Assembly (NCBI RefSeq): GCF_029714205.1
Contig: NZ_CP121648.1
Span: 3,843,501 to 3,907,500 of the forward strand
DNA: 64,000 bases
Direction: 5' to 3'
From: Methylobacterium sp. CB376
GTDB taxonomy: Bacteria > Pseudomonadota > Alphaproteobacteria > Rhizobiales > Beijerinckiaceae
How positions within the stretch are numbered: position 1 is the stretch's first letter; each line of letters opens with the position of its first letter. Under the pieces are notes generated by a model. It was given only the letters and a program-made list of their open reading frames with translations. It made no database searches and was not told the origin of the DNA. A program made the position numbers and the translations under genes. Below, piece by piece: positions 44,475 to 54,865 of the stretch.

Positions 44475-47400
44475 ATGTTCACCTTCCTCGTCTCCGCCTC
44501 GCTGCAGAACCGCCTGCTCGTCCTCGCGCTCGCCGTCGTGCTGGTGATCTACGGCGGCCTCACCGTCACCAAGCTGCCGGTCGACGTGTTTCCGGACCTC
44601 AACCGGCCGACCGTCACGATCATGACCGAGGCCGAGGGCTTGGCGCCCCAGGAGGTCGAGCAACTCGTCACCTTCCCGATCGAGACGCAGATGAACGGCC
44701 TGCCGGGCGTGAGCCGGGTGCGCTCGGTCTCCGGCGTCGGCCTGTCGGTGACCTACGTCGAGTTCGACTGGGGCACCGACATCTACCGCAACCGCCAGCA
44801 GGTCGCCGAGCGGCTGGCGATGGTCCGGCCCCAGCTGCCCGACACCGTCGCGCCCTCGATCGGCCCGATCTCCTCGATCATGGGCCAGATCCTGATGGTC
44901 GCGGTGACCGGCGACGCGGTCGCGCCGATGCAGCTGCGCGAGGTCGCCGACTTCACGATCCGGCCGCGGCTGCTGACCGTCCCGGGCGTCGCCCAGGTGA
45001 TCCCGATGGGCGGCGAGGTGCGCCAGTTCCGGGTGGCACCGAACCCGGCCGCCCTGCGGGCGCTCGGCGTCACCTACGAGCAGGTCGAGCGGGCGCTCGC
45101 CCAGTTCGGCAGCAATGCCGGCGGCGGCTTCACCGACCAGAACGCCCGCGAGTACCTGATCCGCAACATCGGGCGGACCACCAGCCTGGACGACCTGCGC
45201 AGCCTCGTGGTGGCGACGAACGGCACCCGCCCGGTCTTCCTGCGCCAGGTCGCCGAAGTGTCCTTCGCCGCGCGGACCAAGCGCGGCGACGCGGGCTTCA
45301 TGGGCCGGCCGGCGGTGATCGTCTCGGTCGAGAAGCAGCCCGGCGTCGACACCGTGCGCCTCACCGAGACCGTCCAGGCGGCCCTCGCCGAACTCGCCCC
45401 CGGCCTGCCGAAGGGCGTGCGGGCCGAGCAGCTGATCTTCCGCCAGGCCGACTTCATCGAGACCTCGATCGGCAACGTCGAGAAGGTGCTGCTGGAGGCG
45501 ATCGCGGTGGTGGCCGTGGTGCTGTTCGCGTTCCTGCTCAACCTGCGCACCACGCTGATCTCGCTCACCGCCATCCCGGTCTCGATCCTGGTGACGGCGA
45601 TCGTCTTCCACCAGCTCGGCCTGTCGATCAACACGATGACGCTGGGCGGCCTCGCCATCGCGATCGGCGAACTCGTGGACGACGCGGTGGTGGACGTCGA
45701 GAACATCTTCCGACGCCTGCGCGAGAACCGCGAGCAGGGCAATCCGCGCTCGGTGTTCGACGTGGTGGTCTCGGCCTCGCAGGAGGTCCGCTCGGGCATC
45801 GTCTACGCCACCATGGTCATCGTGCTGGTCTTCGTGCCGCTCTTCGCCCTGTCGGGCATCGAGGGCCGGCTCTTCGCCCCGCTCGGGCAGGCCTACATCG
45901 TCTCGATCCTCGCCAGCCTGGCGGTGTCGATCACCCTGACCCCGGTGATGGCCTACTACCTGCTGCCCGGCCTCAAGCGGCTCGACGAGCACGAGAGCGG
46001 CCTCGTGCGCCTGCTCAAGCGCGGCAACCGGGCGCTGCTGCGCGGCGCCTTCGGCCGTCAACGGCTGGTGATGGGCCTCGCCGCGACCGGGGTGCTCGCC
46101 GCGGCCGTTGCCGCCTCGTTCCTGCCCCGGGCCTTCCTGCCGCCCTTCAACGAGGGGTCGTTCACCGTCAACATGACCTTCAACCCGGGCATCTCGCTGG
46201 CCGAGAGCAACCGGGTCGGCCTGATCGCCGAGCGCCTGCTGATGGAGATGCGGGACGTGCGCGCGGTCGGGCGGCGCACCGGCCGCGCGGAGCTCGACGA
46301 GCATGCCGAGGGCGTCCATTCCTCCGACCTGGAGATCGCCCTGAAGCCGGGCGCCCGCCCCAAGACCGAGCTCGTCGCCGAGATCCGCGACCGGCTGGCC
46401 GCGCTGCCGGTGAGCGTCAATGTCGGCCAGCCGATCTCGCACCGGCTCGACCACATGCTCTCCGGGGTGCGCGCCGAGATCGCCCTCAAGATCGTCGGCG
46501 ACGACCTCGACACGCTGCGCCGCCTCGCGGAGGAGCTGCGGGGCCGGATGGCCGGCATCCCGGGCATCGCCGACCTGCAGGTCGAGAAGCAGGTGCTGAT
46601 CCCGCAACTGGAGATCCGCGTCGATTACGGGCGCGCCGCCCTCTACGGGGTGCAGCCGGCGGCCTTCGTGGCGCAGCTCAGCAAATTGTCGAACGGCAGC
46701 GTGGTCTCGCGGGTGGTCGACGGCTACCGGCGCTTCGACGTCGTCATGCGCCTGCCCGACAGCATGCGCACCACCCAGAGCCTCGGCGACCTCCTGGTCG
46801 AGACGCCGTCCGGCTGGGTGCCGGCCCGTCAGATCGCCGACATCCGCGAGACCGACGGTCCCAACCAGATCCTGCGCGAGAATGCCCGCCGGCGCATCGC
46901 GGTTTTCGCCAACACCGACGGCAAGACCGACATGGCCGCGATCGTCGCGGGGATCCGGGCGCAGGTCGCGGCGGCGAACTGGCCCGAGGGCTACGCGGCG
47001 AGCCTGGAAGGGTCGTTCCAGGCCCAGGCCGAGGCCAGCCGCACGATCGGCGCGCTCTCGCTGCTCTCCCTGGGGCTGATCTACGCGATCCTGTACAGCC
47101 GCTACCGCTCGGCGGTCTTCACGCTGATCATCCTCGGCAGCATCCCGCTCGCCCTGATCGGCTCGGTCGCGGCGCTCTGGCTGTCCGGTCAGCCGCTCAG
47201 CGTGGCGTCGATGATCGGCTTCATCACCCTCACCGGCATCGCCACCCGCAACGGCATCCTGAAGATCAGCCATTACCTGAACCTCGCCCTGCACGAGGGG
47301 CTGGCATTCGGGCCCGACCTGGTGATCCGGGGCAGCCTGGAGCGACTGACGCCGGTGCTGATGACCGCCCTGTCGGCCGGCGTCGCCCTGGTGCCGCTGC

Positions 47401-47606
47401 TCACCGGCGCCGATGCCCCGGGCAAGGAGATCCTGCACCCGGTCGCCGTGACCATCTTCGGCGGCCTGATCAGCGCGACCCTCCTCGACACGGTGCTGAC
47501 CCCGGTCCTGTTCCTCCGCTACGGCCGCAAGTCCCTGGAACGGCTGATCGCCGCCCGGGACAGCAACCCCACCTCCGGCGCCGGGGCGCCGGTCGAGGCG
47601 TTCTGA
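44475..47606 (+). CDS. Heavy-metal RND efflux pump, CzcA/CusA family
   Basis: An inner-membrane proton-driven pump of 1043 aa, the usual size, with twelve predicted membrane segments and two large periplasmic loops. N-terminal LPVDVFPDLNRPTVTIMTEAEG is diagnostic of the heavy-metal branch. The proton-relay helix reads GGLAIAIGELVDDAVVDVENIFRRL, with Asp and Glu in the expected places. That variant belongs to the metal RND group but does not tell cobalt/zinc from copper/silver. No outer-membrane channel gene is next to it, so a CzcC/CusC elsewhere would be needed. Confidence 0.93.
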   Translation: MFTFLVSASLQNRLLVLALAVVLVIYGGLTVTKLPVDVFPDLNRPTVTIMTEAEGLAPQEVEQLVTFPIETQMNGLPGVSRVRSVSGVGLSVTYVEFDWGTDIYRNRQQVAERLAMVRPQLPDTVAPSIGPISSIMGQILMVAVTGDAVAPMQLREVADFTIRPRLLTVPGVAQVIPMGGEVRQFRVAPNPAALRALGVTYEQVERALAQFGSNAGGGFTDQNAREYLIRNIGRTTSLDDLRSLVVATNGTRPVFLRQVAEVSFAARTKRGDAGFMGRPAVIVSVEKQPGVDTVRLTETVQAALAELAPGLPKGVRAEQLIFRQADFIETSIGNVEKVLLEAIAVVAVVLFAFLLNLRTTLISLTAIPVSILVTAIVFHQLGLSINTMTLGGLAIAIGELVDDAVVDVENIFRRLRENREQGNPRSVFDVVVSASQEVRSGIVYATMVIVLVFVPLFALSGIEGRLFAPLGQAYIVSILASLAVSITLTPVMAYYLLPGLKRLDEHESGLVRLLKRGNRALLRGAFGRQRLVMGLAATGVLAAAVAASFLPRAFLPPFNEGSFTVNMTFNPGISLAESNRVGLIAERLLMEMRDVRAVGRRTGRAELDEHAEGVHSSDLEIALKPGARPKTELVAEIRDRLAALPVSVNVGQPISHRLDHMLSGVRAEIALKIVGDDLDTLRRLAEELRGRMAGIPGIADLQVEKQVLIPQLEIRVDYGRAALYGVQPAAFVAQLSKLSNGSVVSRVVDGYRRFDVVMRLPDSMRTTQSLGDLLVETPSGWVPARQIADIRETDGPNQILRENARRRIAVFANTDGKTDMAAIVAGIRAQVAAANWPEGYAASLEGSFQAQAEASRTIGALSLLSLGLIYAILYSRYRSAVFTLIILGSIPLALIGSVAALWLSGQPLSVASMIGFITLTGIATRNGILKISHYLNLALHEGLAFGPDLVIRGSLERLTPVLMTALSAGVALVPLLTGADAPGKEILHPVAVTIFGGLISATLLDTVLTPVLFLRYGRKSLERLIAARDSNPTSGAGAPVEAF

Positions 47607-47643
47607 CCCCCTCCCCCCGACCCCCCTTCGAGGAGCCACGACC

Positions 47644-48039
47644 ATGCGTACCCCCGCCCTCGCCCCCACCCTCGCCACCCTGCTCGCCCTCGCGCTCGGC
47701 GGTGCCGCGCTCGCGCCGCTCACCGCCGCGCGCGCCCAGGAGGCCGGCCCGAACGGCGGCCAGGTCTCCGTCGCGGACGGCCACCCGATCGAGATGGTCG
47801 CCGCCGGCACGGCGCTGACCTTCCACCTCCTCGGGGAGGACGGCAAACCCGTCGACACCAAGGGCCTGAGCGCCCGCGCCTTCGTGCAGAGCGGCGGCCG
47901 GACCGAGACCGTCGCCCTCACCCCGGCGGCGCCGAACAGGCTCGTCGGCACCCTCGCCGCCCCGCTCGCCGCCGGCAAGGTGGTGCTGTCGACCAGGATC
48001 CACGGCCACGCCCTCCAGGCCCGCTATGAGACGAAGTAG
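47644..48039 (+). CDS. Small periplasmic protein of the metal-efflux operon
   Basis: A 131-residue exported protein with signal peptide ending LTAARAQ. The mature part begins AGPNGGQVSVADGHPIEMVAAG and has a TFHLLGEDGKPVDTKG segment typical of small CusB/CzcB-associated periplasmic domains that bind metals. The C-terminal STRIHGHALQARYETK adds His residues. gaggagccacgacc precedes the ATG. It is the fourth gene of the efflux operon; its exact role is unknown. Confidence 0.72.
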   Translation: MRTPALAPTLATLLALALGGAALAPLTAARAQEAGPNGGQVSVADGHPIEMVAAGTALTFHLLGEDGKPVDTKGLSARAFVQSGGRTETVALTPAAPNRLVGTLAAPLAAGKVVLSTRIHGHALQARYETK

Positions 48040-48403
48040 CGGCCGCGCGGGGGCGCGGGCGGTCGTCACCCTGGCCGCCGTCGCCCTGACCGCCGTCCCC
48101 TTGGCGGCCGTCCCCTTGCTGGCCGTTCGCTTGGGGGCCGTCCCCTGGGCCGCCGCCCTCCTCGCCGCCGCGGCGCCGGCCGCCACCGCCCTGGCCGAGC
48201 CCCGGTCCCAGCTCAAGCAGGCCCTGCAGCTGGCCCGTTGCATCCCGCGCGCCGTCGCCGTCACCCTCCGCGAGGGTGCGATGACGGTCTACGACGTGGC
48301 CTGCCTCGGGCCGTCGCCCGATCGCGTGGTCGTGGTCTGCACCGGCCGGGTCTGCCTGCCCGACGACCCGGACCATCACGACGGCCCGGACGAGACGCCC
48401 TGA
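48026..48403 (+). CDS. Small hypothetical membrane/exported protein
   Basis: A 125-residue reading overlapping the previous gene by 14 bases. It has an Arg-rich N-terminus, a long hydrophobic stretch built from repeated LAAVPLL-like units (the DNA repeats ggccgtccccttg), and then a normal soluble part with two cysteine-containing segments (CIPRAVAVTLREGAMTVYDVACLG, VVCTGRVCLPDD). The C-terminal half looks like real protein, so the gene is likely. No family was recognised. The iteron array starts 21 bases after its stop. Confidence 0.5.
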   Translation: MRRSSGRAGARAVVTLAAVALTAVPLAAVPLLAVRLGAVPWAAALLAAAAPAATALAEPRSQLKQALQLARCIPRAVAVTLREGAMTVYDVACLGPSPDRVVVVCTGRVCLPDDPDHHDGPDETP

Positions 48404-48423
48404 CGGGCCGCGGCCGGGCGCCC

Positions 48424-48601
48424 TGACAAAAGTCCCGTACTTCGCTCCGCGCCGGTTTGACAAAAATCCCGTACATGGGACTCCGCGGTTTTGGCACCCG
48501 ACCGTACTTCGGTCCGCCCGCGCGTGACAAAATCGGACCGCCCGCCCCTCGCGCCGGGCTGACGGATTCGCCGTACTTCGCTCCGCCTCCCCGTGACAAA
48601 A
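48424..48601 (+). repeat. Array of about six 34-bp iterons
   Basis: TGAC-type boxes start at 48424, 48458, 48492 (variant TGGCAC), 48525, 48560 (variant TGACGG) and 48594, spaced 34, 34, 33, 35 and 34 bp. CCGTAC boxes lie 10-11 bp behind four of them (48435, 48469, 48502, 48571). The full unit is TGACAAAA, 3-4 bases, CCGTAC(T/A)TCG. The same unit occurs twice in the origin region at 60397-60440, so both arrays probably bind the same initiator. DnaA-like boxes are absent here. Confidence 0.88.
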
Positions 48602-48864
48602 CCGGCGCCCGCGCCGGGCGGCCCGGTCGCACGGCCGGCGCGGGGATCCGTGCGGACCGCGCTCGTCGCCGTCCCCGCTGCCCCGCCGGAGCGGAACAGT
48701 CGCGCCTCAGCAAGGTCGGAGCCGGACCGGATGCGGCGCCGGTCGGACCGGTGCACGAGCAGTTCAAGACTTGCTCGACCTTCTCTATCACAAGTCACGA
48801 CCGGCAGTGATAATCACGCTTTCTTAGGGAAGCGGTCCTACCGTTGGGTCACGTGGGAGGATCG

Positions 48865-50961
48865 ATGATGAGGTTGAGCATCTCGGCGCTCTTGATGGGC
48901 GCGCTCGCGCTGATGGTGTGCACCGCAACGGTGCCGCTGCTGTACATGATGATGGAAGCGGGCGAGTCCTCCTCAGCGGCCGAGGACGTCTCGCGCTATG
49001 CCGGGCTCGACAAGGACCTGGTCACGGCGGCGCTCAATCTTCGCGTCGAGCGCGGGGATTCGGCGGCCGCCCTGCAACTTCCGCCCGAACGCAACACGGG
49101 CAACATCCCGAGCATCATGACCCGGCGCGCGGCGGTGGAGGCCGCGATGGGCCGCGCGCTCGCCGCGGCCGAGGGGATCGCCGCCGCGCCGCTGCGCGAG
49201 GCGTTCCGCAAGCTCGCGGCGGATTACGAGGGGTTCCGGACGCTGCGGCCGCGCATCGACGGGGAATTGACGCGCCCGCCGCGGGAGCGCGCGGCGGGAC
49301 TCGCGCAGACGGTCCTCGCGCAGGGCGCGACGCTGCTCGACAGTTTCCAGGCGGCCGCGGCGGCGCTCGAGGCCGAGATCATCCGGCTCAACCCGGCCCT
49401 CGCGCCGGAGATCGCGCTGCGCGCCGCCACCGCGGCCATTCGCGCCGAGGTGGGGCGGGACGTCGTCCTGATCGTCGGCGCCGTCAGCGGCCAGCGTCCC
49501 CTCAGCGAGACCGAGGCGAGGGACCTCGCCGCGACGGAGACGCGGGCGGCGCTGCTGTGGACCCTGCTTCAGGAGGCCGCGGCGAAGCCCAGCCTCACCC
49601 CGGCCCTGCGCGACGCCGTCGCGGCGGCGCGGCAGGGTTTCGCGGAGGGCCCGCTGAAGCGCGAGCGCGACGCCATCCTGCAGGCGATCACGCGCGGCAG
49701 CCCGGCGGCGGCCACGCTCGACCAGTGGAGGGCGGTCGCCGTGCCGGCGCTCGACGGGGTCGACGCGGTCTCGCGCCTCGCGCTCGACCGCCTGGAGGAC
49801 CATGCCCGCGAGGCGGTGCAGCGCGCGCGGATGATTGTCGTCCTCTGCGGCCTGGGTCTCGGCGCGGCGCTGCTCCTGTCCGGCGGCGTGATCGCGATCG
49901 TCCTCGCGCGCGTGGTGCGCCCGCTGCGGCAGCTCGCGCGGACCACGACGCGGCTGGCGGAGGGCGACGTCGCCGTCGCCGTCACCGGGACGGCGCGGCG
50001 GGACGAGATCGGCGCCATGGCCGGGGCGGTCGCGACCTTCAAGGCGAACCTGATCCGCACGCGGGAGCTTGAGGCGGAGGCCGCCGCGGCCCGCCTCTCG
50101 GCCGAGGAGCAGAAGCGGCTCGGCATGCGGCAGATGGCCCAGGCCTTCGAGCAGGCGATCGGCGGCATCGTGACGACGGTCTCCTCCTCCGCGACGGAAC
50201 TGGAGGCGATCGCGCAGAGCATGACCGAGACCGCGTCGCGGACGGTCGTGCAGAGCGCCGCCGTGGCGGCGGCGTCGCAGGAGGCCGAGGCGAATGTCGG
50301 CACGATGGCCGGCGCGGCCGGCGGCCTCGGCAGCCGCGTGCGCGAGGTCGGCGCCCGGGTCGGCGAGGCCACGGCCATCGCCGGCAGCGCCGTGCGCGAG
50401 GCGGACGAGACGGGACGCCTGGTGGCGGATCTGTCCGAGGCGGTCGCCCGGATCGGGGACGTGGTCGGGCTGATCTCGGCGATCGCGGAGCAGACCAACC
50501 TGCTCGCTCTCAACGCGACGATCGAGGCGGCCCGGGCCGGGGTGGCCGGCCGCGGCTTCGCGGTCGTGGCCCAGGAGGTGAAGGCGCTCGCGACCCAGAC
50601 CGCCCGGGCGACCCGCGAGATCGGCGACCAGATCACCCGCATCCAGGCGACGACCGGCCACGCCATCGCGGCGATCACCGGGATCACCGGCCGCATCCGC
50701 GAGATCGACGCGGTCTCCGCGGCGATCGCGGCGGCGGTCGAGATCCAGGACACGGCGGCCCGGGACATCGTGCGCACGGCGGCCGAGGCCGTGCAGGGTG
50801 CGAGCGGCGTGAGGTGCAGCATCGCGGAGGTCTCGGCCGCGGCCGACGACACCGGCGCCGCGGCGAGTCAGGTCCTGGCCGCCGCCTCCGAACTGTCCCG
50901 CCAGTCCGAGCACCTGAACAGCGAGGTCGGCCGCTTCCTGGCCACCATCCGGGCGGCCTGA
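48865..50961 (+). CDS. Methyl-accepting chemotaxis protein
   Basis: A chemoreceptor of about 698 aa. One membrane segment at the N-terminus ([26 protein letters not shown]) and a second near residue 335 enclose a mostly helical periplasmic sensor. A HAMP domain follows ([37 protein letters not shown]). The signalling domain contains the hairpin tip [20 protein letters not shown] and [20 protein letters not shown]. Kinase control through CheA/CheW is expected. GGGAGG lies a few bases before tandem ATGs at 48865 and 48868. The ligand is unknown. Confidence 0.92.
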   Translation: MMRLSISALLMGALALMVCTATVPLLYMMMEAGESSSAAEDVSRYAGLDKDLVTAALNLRVERGDSAAALQLPPERNTGNIPSIMTRRAAVEAAMGRALAAAEGIAAAPLREAFRKLAADYEGFRTLRPRIDGELTRPPRERAAGLAQTVLAQGATLLDSFQAAAAALEAEIIRLNPALAPEIALRAATAAIRAEVGRDVVLIVGAVSGQRPLSETEARDLAATETRAALLWTLLQEAAAKPSLTPALRDAVAAARQGFAEGPLKRERDAILQAITRGSPAAATLDQWRAVAVPALDGVDAVSRLALDRLEDHAREAVQRARMIVVLCGLGLGAALLLSGGVIAIVLARVVRPLRQLARTTTRLAEGDVAVAVTGTARRDEIGAMAGAVATFKANLIRTRELEAEAAAARLSAEEQKRLGMRQMAQAFEQAIGGIVTTVSSSATELEAIAQSMTETASRTVVQSAAVAAASQEAEANVGTMAGAAGGLGSRVREVGARVGEATAIAGSAVREADETGRLVADLSEAVARIGDVVGLISAIAEQTNLLALNATIEAARAGVAGRGFAVVAQEVKALATQTARATREIGDQITRIQATTGHAIAAITGITGRIREIDAVSAAIAAAVEIQDTAARDIVRTAAEAVQGASGVRCSIAEVSAAADDTGAAASQVLAAASELSRQSEHLNSEVGRFLATIRAA

Positions 50962-51649
50962 GCGGCGGCGCCCGGACGGGGGTGCGGAAGGACCGCCCCC
51001 TCTCCCCTCGCCGCCCGGCCTCGCGGACCCTCCGCGGGGCCGCGCCACCTGCCCCCGCGTCCGGCGCCGCGCCTTCGGCAAGGTGCGAGCACTCCCCCTC
51101 GCTCGGTCCGTCGGGCACGGCTCGGCCGCCTTCCGCAACGGCCTCGGCTGAGGGGCCGGCAATCGATCGGTGTCCGGCGCGCCCGCCTGACGCAATCCCG
51201 ATCGAGAGATCACGACACCCCGCAGCCTTTGCAGTCACGCACCCCCTCGCGCCGAGGCCCCGCAGAGCTGACAGGGCGGATCCGGGACGGTCCTCCGATC
51301 CGCGAGGATCACCGGTCGCGGTGCGCCGCGGCAGCCTGCCGGGCGATCTCCGATCGCCGGCCCCTCGACGGGGAGGATGCGCCTGCCAAGGGGGTGCGGA
51401 AGAGTTTGCCGGATGACAGGATCGCACGCCCTGCACCGGGGGAGCGAACGCGTCCTGTTCAGCCTCCGCGGCGGGACCTGCCCGGGCAGGACCGCGCCCC
51501 TGCCGGCACGACCGCCCGGTTCCCGGTCATCGGCCCGCGGCCGCGGAGGAACGTCCACCCTCGGGAGCGCGCCTAGGCCGGGCGCACGACGCCGAACGGG
51601 GCGGGAGCGATCGCCGCCCCGCCCCGCCTTCGACCGGTTCCGACCGCGA
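50962..51649. other. Intergenic region without a supported gene
   Basis: Nearly 690 bases between the chemoreceptor and the reverse-strand porin. Short open readings exist on both strands but are low-complexity, lack ribosome sites and match nothing I recognise. Confidence 0.45.
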
Positions 51650-53299
51650 TCAGAAATCGCGCTGCACGCGCATCCGGACCTGGAAAGTGTCCTGGCTCGC
51701 CACTGTCGGCGCGGCCTGGACCTGCGCCAGGGTCGGCCCGCCCGCGAGGCCCGCCGCCGCGAGGTTCAGGACGGACTTGTTCGGGTTGAGCACCCGCCCG
51801 CTGGCGACGGCGGTCCGCACGTAGACGCCCTCGACGCCGACATCGAGGTCCCGCACCGGCGACCAGATCAGGCTGGCGCCGGTCACGAGTTCGGTCGTGT
51901 CGCGCAGGACCGGGCTGATGGCGAGGGCGGCCGCCCCGGCCGCGCTGGTGGGGTTCGGAAGCCCGCCCACGCCGAACAGCGCGCTTCCGGCCCGCACCCC
52001 CTTGCCGAACTGCATCTCGCCGTAGGAGGCGAAGACGGCCGAGCGCCACTCCGGCACCCAGTAATGCAGCAGGGATGCGACGGCCGAGAAGGAGGTCGAC
52101 GGGGTCATCCGGCCCGTGAGCGGGTCGACGACGGCGTCCGCGTAGGACGAGCTGAACAGGCCCGGGACCGGGAAGCTCGACGGCGTCAGGGCGCCGTTGT
52201 AGTTCGCGACGCCGACGTAGCGCTCGGCCCCCTCCCCGTAGGCGCCCTGGAGATAGAGCGCGTCCCCCGCGGCGAGGAAGGGCAGGCTGATCTTCACGCC
52301 GCCCTGGATCGCCCAGCCGTAGGCGCTCGCGGCCCGGCCCGCGGGCGCGGCGGCGCGCGGCAGCGCCGCGGCCTGCGCCGGCGTCAGGACCGTCAGGGCC
52401 GGGCCGCCAGCCGCGCCGAGCACCGGATTGCCGGCATTGAGCTCGTGCACCGCCGCGGAGAGCTGCGCGGCCCCCCAGGACCCGTCGTAGCGCAGAACGC
52501 CGACGACGTCGGGCATGCGCGAGCGCTGGACCGTGTCGAGCGAGGCGACGGCGACCGGAGCACCGGCGGCGTCCGTGACCACGAGGGGCGCGAAGCTGCC
52601 CGAGGCGGCGCTCGGGCCGCCCGCGAAGGTCCCGGCGGCCCCTCCGCCGAACAGCGGCGTCTTGCGGAAGTTGGAATCCTCGACCGAGAGCGTGGCCGTG
52701 ACCCCCTGGCCGAGCGTCGCCGTGTAGGCCAGGAGGTTCGTGGAGGCGAGGCCGGAGCCGAGCGCGTTGCCGATGATCTCGAAATCGCCGCCGTAGAAAT
52801 CGTAGAACGAGGCCGCGCGGCCGGCCGTGAGACCCGCGAACTGGATGAATGCCTTGTCGACGTTGACGAATTGCTGGACGCGACCGGCCGTGTCGACGCC
52901 GGTCGCCGAGAAGGCCCAGCCGAAGCGCTCGACGGTTGGCGCCTTGAGGTAGCCGCCCGTGCGGCTCGCGAGGTCGAAGCGCACGAAGGCCCGCAGGGTC
53001 CCGTAGCCCGTCGAGGTCCGGGCGTCGAGGTTGAGCCGGCCCAACCCGCGATAGCCGACTGTGTCGCCCCCGCTGCGCATCAGCGGCTGGATGACGGTCG
53101 CCTCGAACCGCGCGCGGCCACCGATCCGGATGCAGGTGTCGGTGCCCGGAACGGTGAAGAAGCCGACGCCGTGCGCCGTGCAGACCCTGACGTACTCGAC
53201 CGGTGCCGCCTTCCTGACCGGGAGGTCGGCCGCCGACGCGCCGGCGACCCCCGTCAAGGCCGCGGCGGATGCCGGCAGCAGACTCCTCATCCTTACCAT
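51650..53299 (-). CDS. Alphaproteobacterial porin (Omp2b/RopA type)
   Basis: An outer-membrane porin of 549 aa. Signal peptide MVRMRSLLPASAAAL to ASAA, then DLPVRKAAPVEYVRVC with the paired cysteines (VCTAHGVGFFTVPGTDTCIRIGG) that mark Rhizobiales Omp2/RopA porins. DARTSTGYGTLRAFVRFDLASR and the terminal strand QDTFQVRMRVQRDF close the barrel. It is longer than the common 400-500 aa because of Ala/Gly-rich loops around residues 200-330. GGGAG lies nine bases before the ATG. Near the ferulate genes it may admit aromatic acids, but it could equally be a general porin. Confidence 0.9.
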   Translation of the reverse strand: MVRMRSLLPASAAALTGVAGASAADLPVRKAAPVEYVRVCTAHGVGFFTVPGTDTCIRIGGRARFEATVIQPLMRSGGDTVGYRGLGRLNLDARTSTGYGTLRAFVRFDLASRTGGYLKAPTVERFGWAFSATGVDTAGRVQQFVNVDKAFIQFAGLTAGRAASFYDFYGGDFEIIGNALGSGLASTNLLAYTATLGQGVTATLSVEDSNFRKTPLFGGGAAGTFAGGPSAASGSFAPLVVTDAAGAPVAVASLDTVQRSRMPDVVGVLRYDGSWGAAQLSAAVHELNAGNPVLGAAGGPALTVLTPAQAAALPRAAAPAGRAASAYGWAIQGGVKISLPFLAAGDALYLQGAYGEGAERYVGVANYNGALTPSSFPVPGLFSSSYADAVVDPLTGRMTPSTSFSAVASLLHYWVPEWRSAVFASYGEMQFGKGVRAGSALFGVGGLPNPTSAAGAAALAISPVLRDTTELVTGASLIWSPVRDLDVGVEGVYVRTAVASGRVLNPNKSVLNLAAAGLAGGPTLAQVQAAPTVASQDTFQVRMRVQRDF

Positions 53300-53587
53300 T
53301 GCGTTTCTCCCGCGCTCGTGGCGCTTGCGCCGCCGGTCTAGGCAAGACGATGCGCAGCACCCTCCCGTGACGGCATTGCGGCATAGACCGGACTCGACAC
53401 CTCGTCGGAAGCTGACCCCGACGTCATCTGTGCCGCTGGTCTTGTCCTGCCACGAATCAAGACTACGACGTGCCGTGCGAAGCCGGCAATCTGCAAATCC
53501 GCAACACCGGACCGAAATGATGACCCTAAGTCAGACCGGGATGGTCCGACGCCGTGCCGCACCGGTCCGGGCACCGGAAACGCGCGC

Positions 53588-54796
53588 TCAGGCGGGCCGG
53601 ACGCGGCAGGCCAGGAGGGTGGCGGCGAGCCCCGACAGCGCGAAGAGCGGCACCAGGACCAGGAGCACCTCGATGGGGCTCTGCCCCGCCTTGAGCAGGA
53701 CGCCCGCGAAGAGCGGACCGACGACCGATCCGAGGCGCCCCACCGAGACGGCCGCCCCGACGCCGGTGCCGCGCATCTCCGTCGGGTAGCAGCTCGGCGC
53801 GAGGGCGTAGAGGGCCATCTGCGCCCCGGAGGCGGTGGCCCCGATCAGGAACCCGGCAGCCATCATCAGGGCGAGCGAGGCCGGGACGGCGGCGAGCAGC
53901 ACCAGGGCCGCGATGCTGCAGCCGAAGATCAGGGCCACCGACGCCGCCCGGTTCCAGCGGTCCATCAGCAGGCCGGTCGCGACGCTGCCGAGGGCGCCGC
54001 CGAGGTTGAAGGCGACCTGGACCCAGGACGCGTCGGCGCGCGGCAGGCCCCGCGAGATCAGCAGGGAGGGCAGCCAGTTGAGGAGGAGGTAGAAGACGAA
54101 CAGCCCGAGCAGGAACCCGGTCCAGAGCAGGGCCGTGGCGACGGCCCTGCCCTCGCCGAACAGGGCGTCGGGCACGCTGCGGGCCGGCCGGCCCGGCGCG
54201 GCGGGGCCCCCGCCGGCGGGCAGCCACGCCGCGAGCAGCGGGATCACCGCGAGCGGGGCGACGCCGCCGAGGACGAAGATGCCCGACCAGTTCCCCGGAT
54301 CGGTGTCTACCAGGGTGGCGAGACTCGCCAGGACGCCGCCGACCGGCAGGCCCGCGTAGAGCGCCGCCACCGCCCGGCCGCGATAGGCCGGCGACGCGGT
54401 CTCGGCGACGAGCGCGATCAGGTTCGGCAACGCCCCGCCGAGGCCGACCCCGGTCAGCAGGCGGGCCGCGACGAGCTGGTCGAAGCGCGCGGCGAGCCCG
54501 GTGAGGATCGACATCAGCCCGAACACCGCGACCGCGGCGAGCAGGGTGCGCTTGCGGCCCAGCCGGTCGGAGATCCGCCCGCCGAAGGCCGCCCCGACGA
54601 GCAGGCCCAGCGTGCTCGCGCTGAAGAACAGGCCGAGCTGGCTCGGGGCCAGGCCGAAGGCCGCCACCAGCCGCGGCGCCGCCACCCCGGCCGATTGCAG
54701 GTCGAAACCCTCGATCGCCGCCACCAGGCAGCAGAGCCCGAGGGCCGTCACATTCGCTCCCGACGCCTCGCGCGCCGGCACCACGGCACCCACCAT
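53588..54796 (-). CDS. MFS aromatic-acid:H+ symporter, AAHS (PcaK-like) family
   Basis: A twelve-helix inner-membrane importer of 402 aa. The AAHS signature appears as IEGFDLQSAGVAAPRL in helix 1 and GGRISDRLGRKRTLL in the loop after helix 2. SPAYRGRAVAALYAGLPVGG and CYPTEMRGTGVGAAVSVGRLGS are further family marks. GGGAGG sits six bases before the ATG at 54796; a TTG two codons earlier lacks spacing. Followed by a CoA ligase, hydratase-lyase and aldehyde dehydrogenase on the same strand, it most likely imports ferulate, p-coumarate or a similar acid. Confidence 0.9.
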   Translation of the reverse strand: MVGAVVPAREASGANVTALGLCCLVAAIEGFDLQSAGVAAPRLVAAFGLAPSQLGLFFSASTLGLLVGAAFGGRISDRLGRKRTLLAAVAVFGLMSILTGLAARFDQLVAARLLTGVGLGGALPNLIALVAETASPAYRGRAVAALYAGLPVGGVLASLATLVDTDPGNWSGIFVLGGVAPLAVIPLLAAWLPAGGGPAAPGRPARSVPDALFGEGRAVATALLWTGFLLGLFVFYLLLNWLPSLLISRGLPRADASWVQVAFNLGGALGSVATGLLMDRWNRAASVALIFGCSIAALVLLAAVPASLALMMAAGFLIGATASGAQMALYALAPSCYPTEMRGTGVGAAVSVGRLGSVVGPLFAGVLLKAGQSPIEVLLVLVPLFALSGLAATLLACRVRPA

Positions 54797-54865
54797 GTCC
54801 AACCTCCCGATCGCAGCAGGATTTCTCGGGCCTCCGCCGACCCGTCGCGCGCGGCGGCGCCGGCC

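Noticed and set aside
44445..47978. 1177-codon reverse reading opposite the RND pump
   Set aside because: Shadow of the pump gene with highly charged low-complexity composition and no recognisable motif.
48424..48601. Operator array for the metal-efflux operon
   Set aside because: It lies downstream of the operon's last gene and shares its unit with the origin region, so a replication role fits better.
51229..51576. 115-codon forward reading before the porin
   Set aside because: Low-complexity composition, no ribosome site, no domain.
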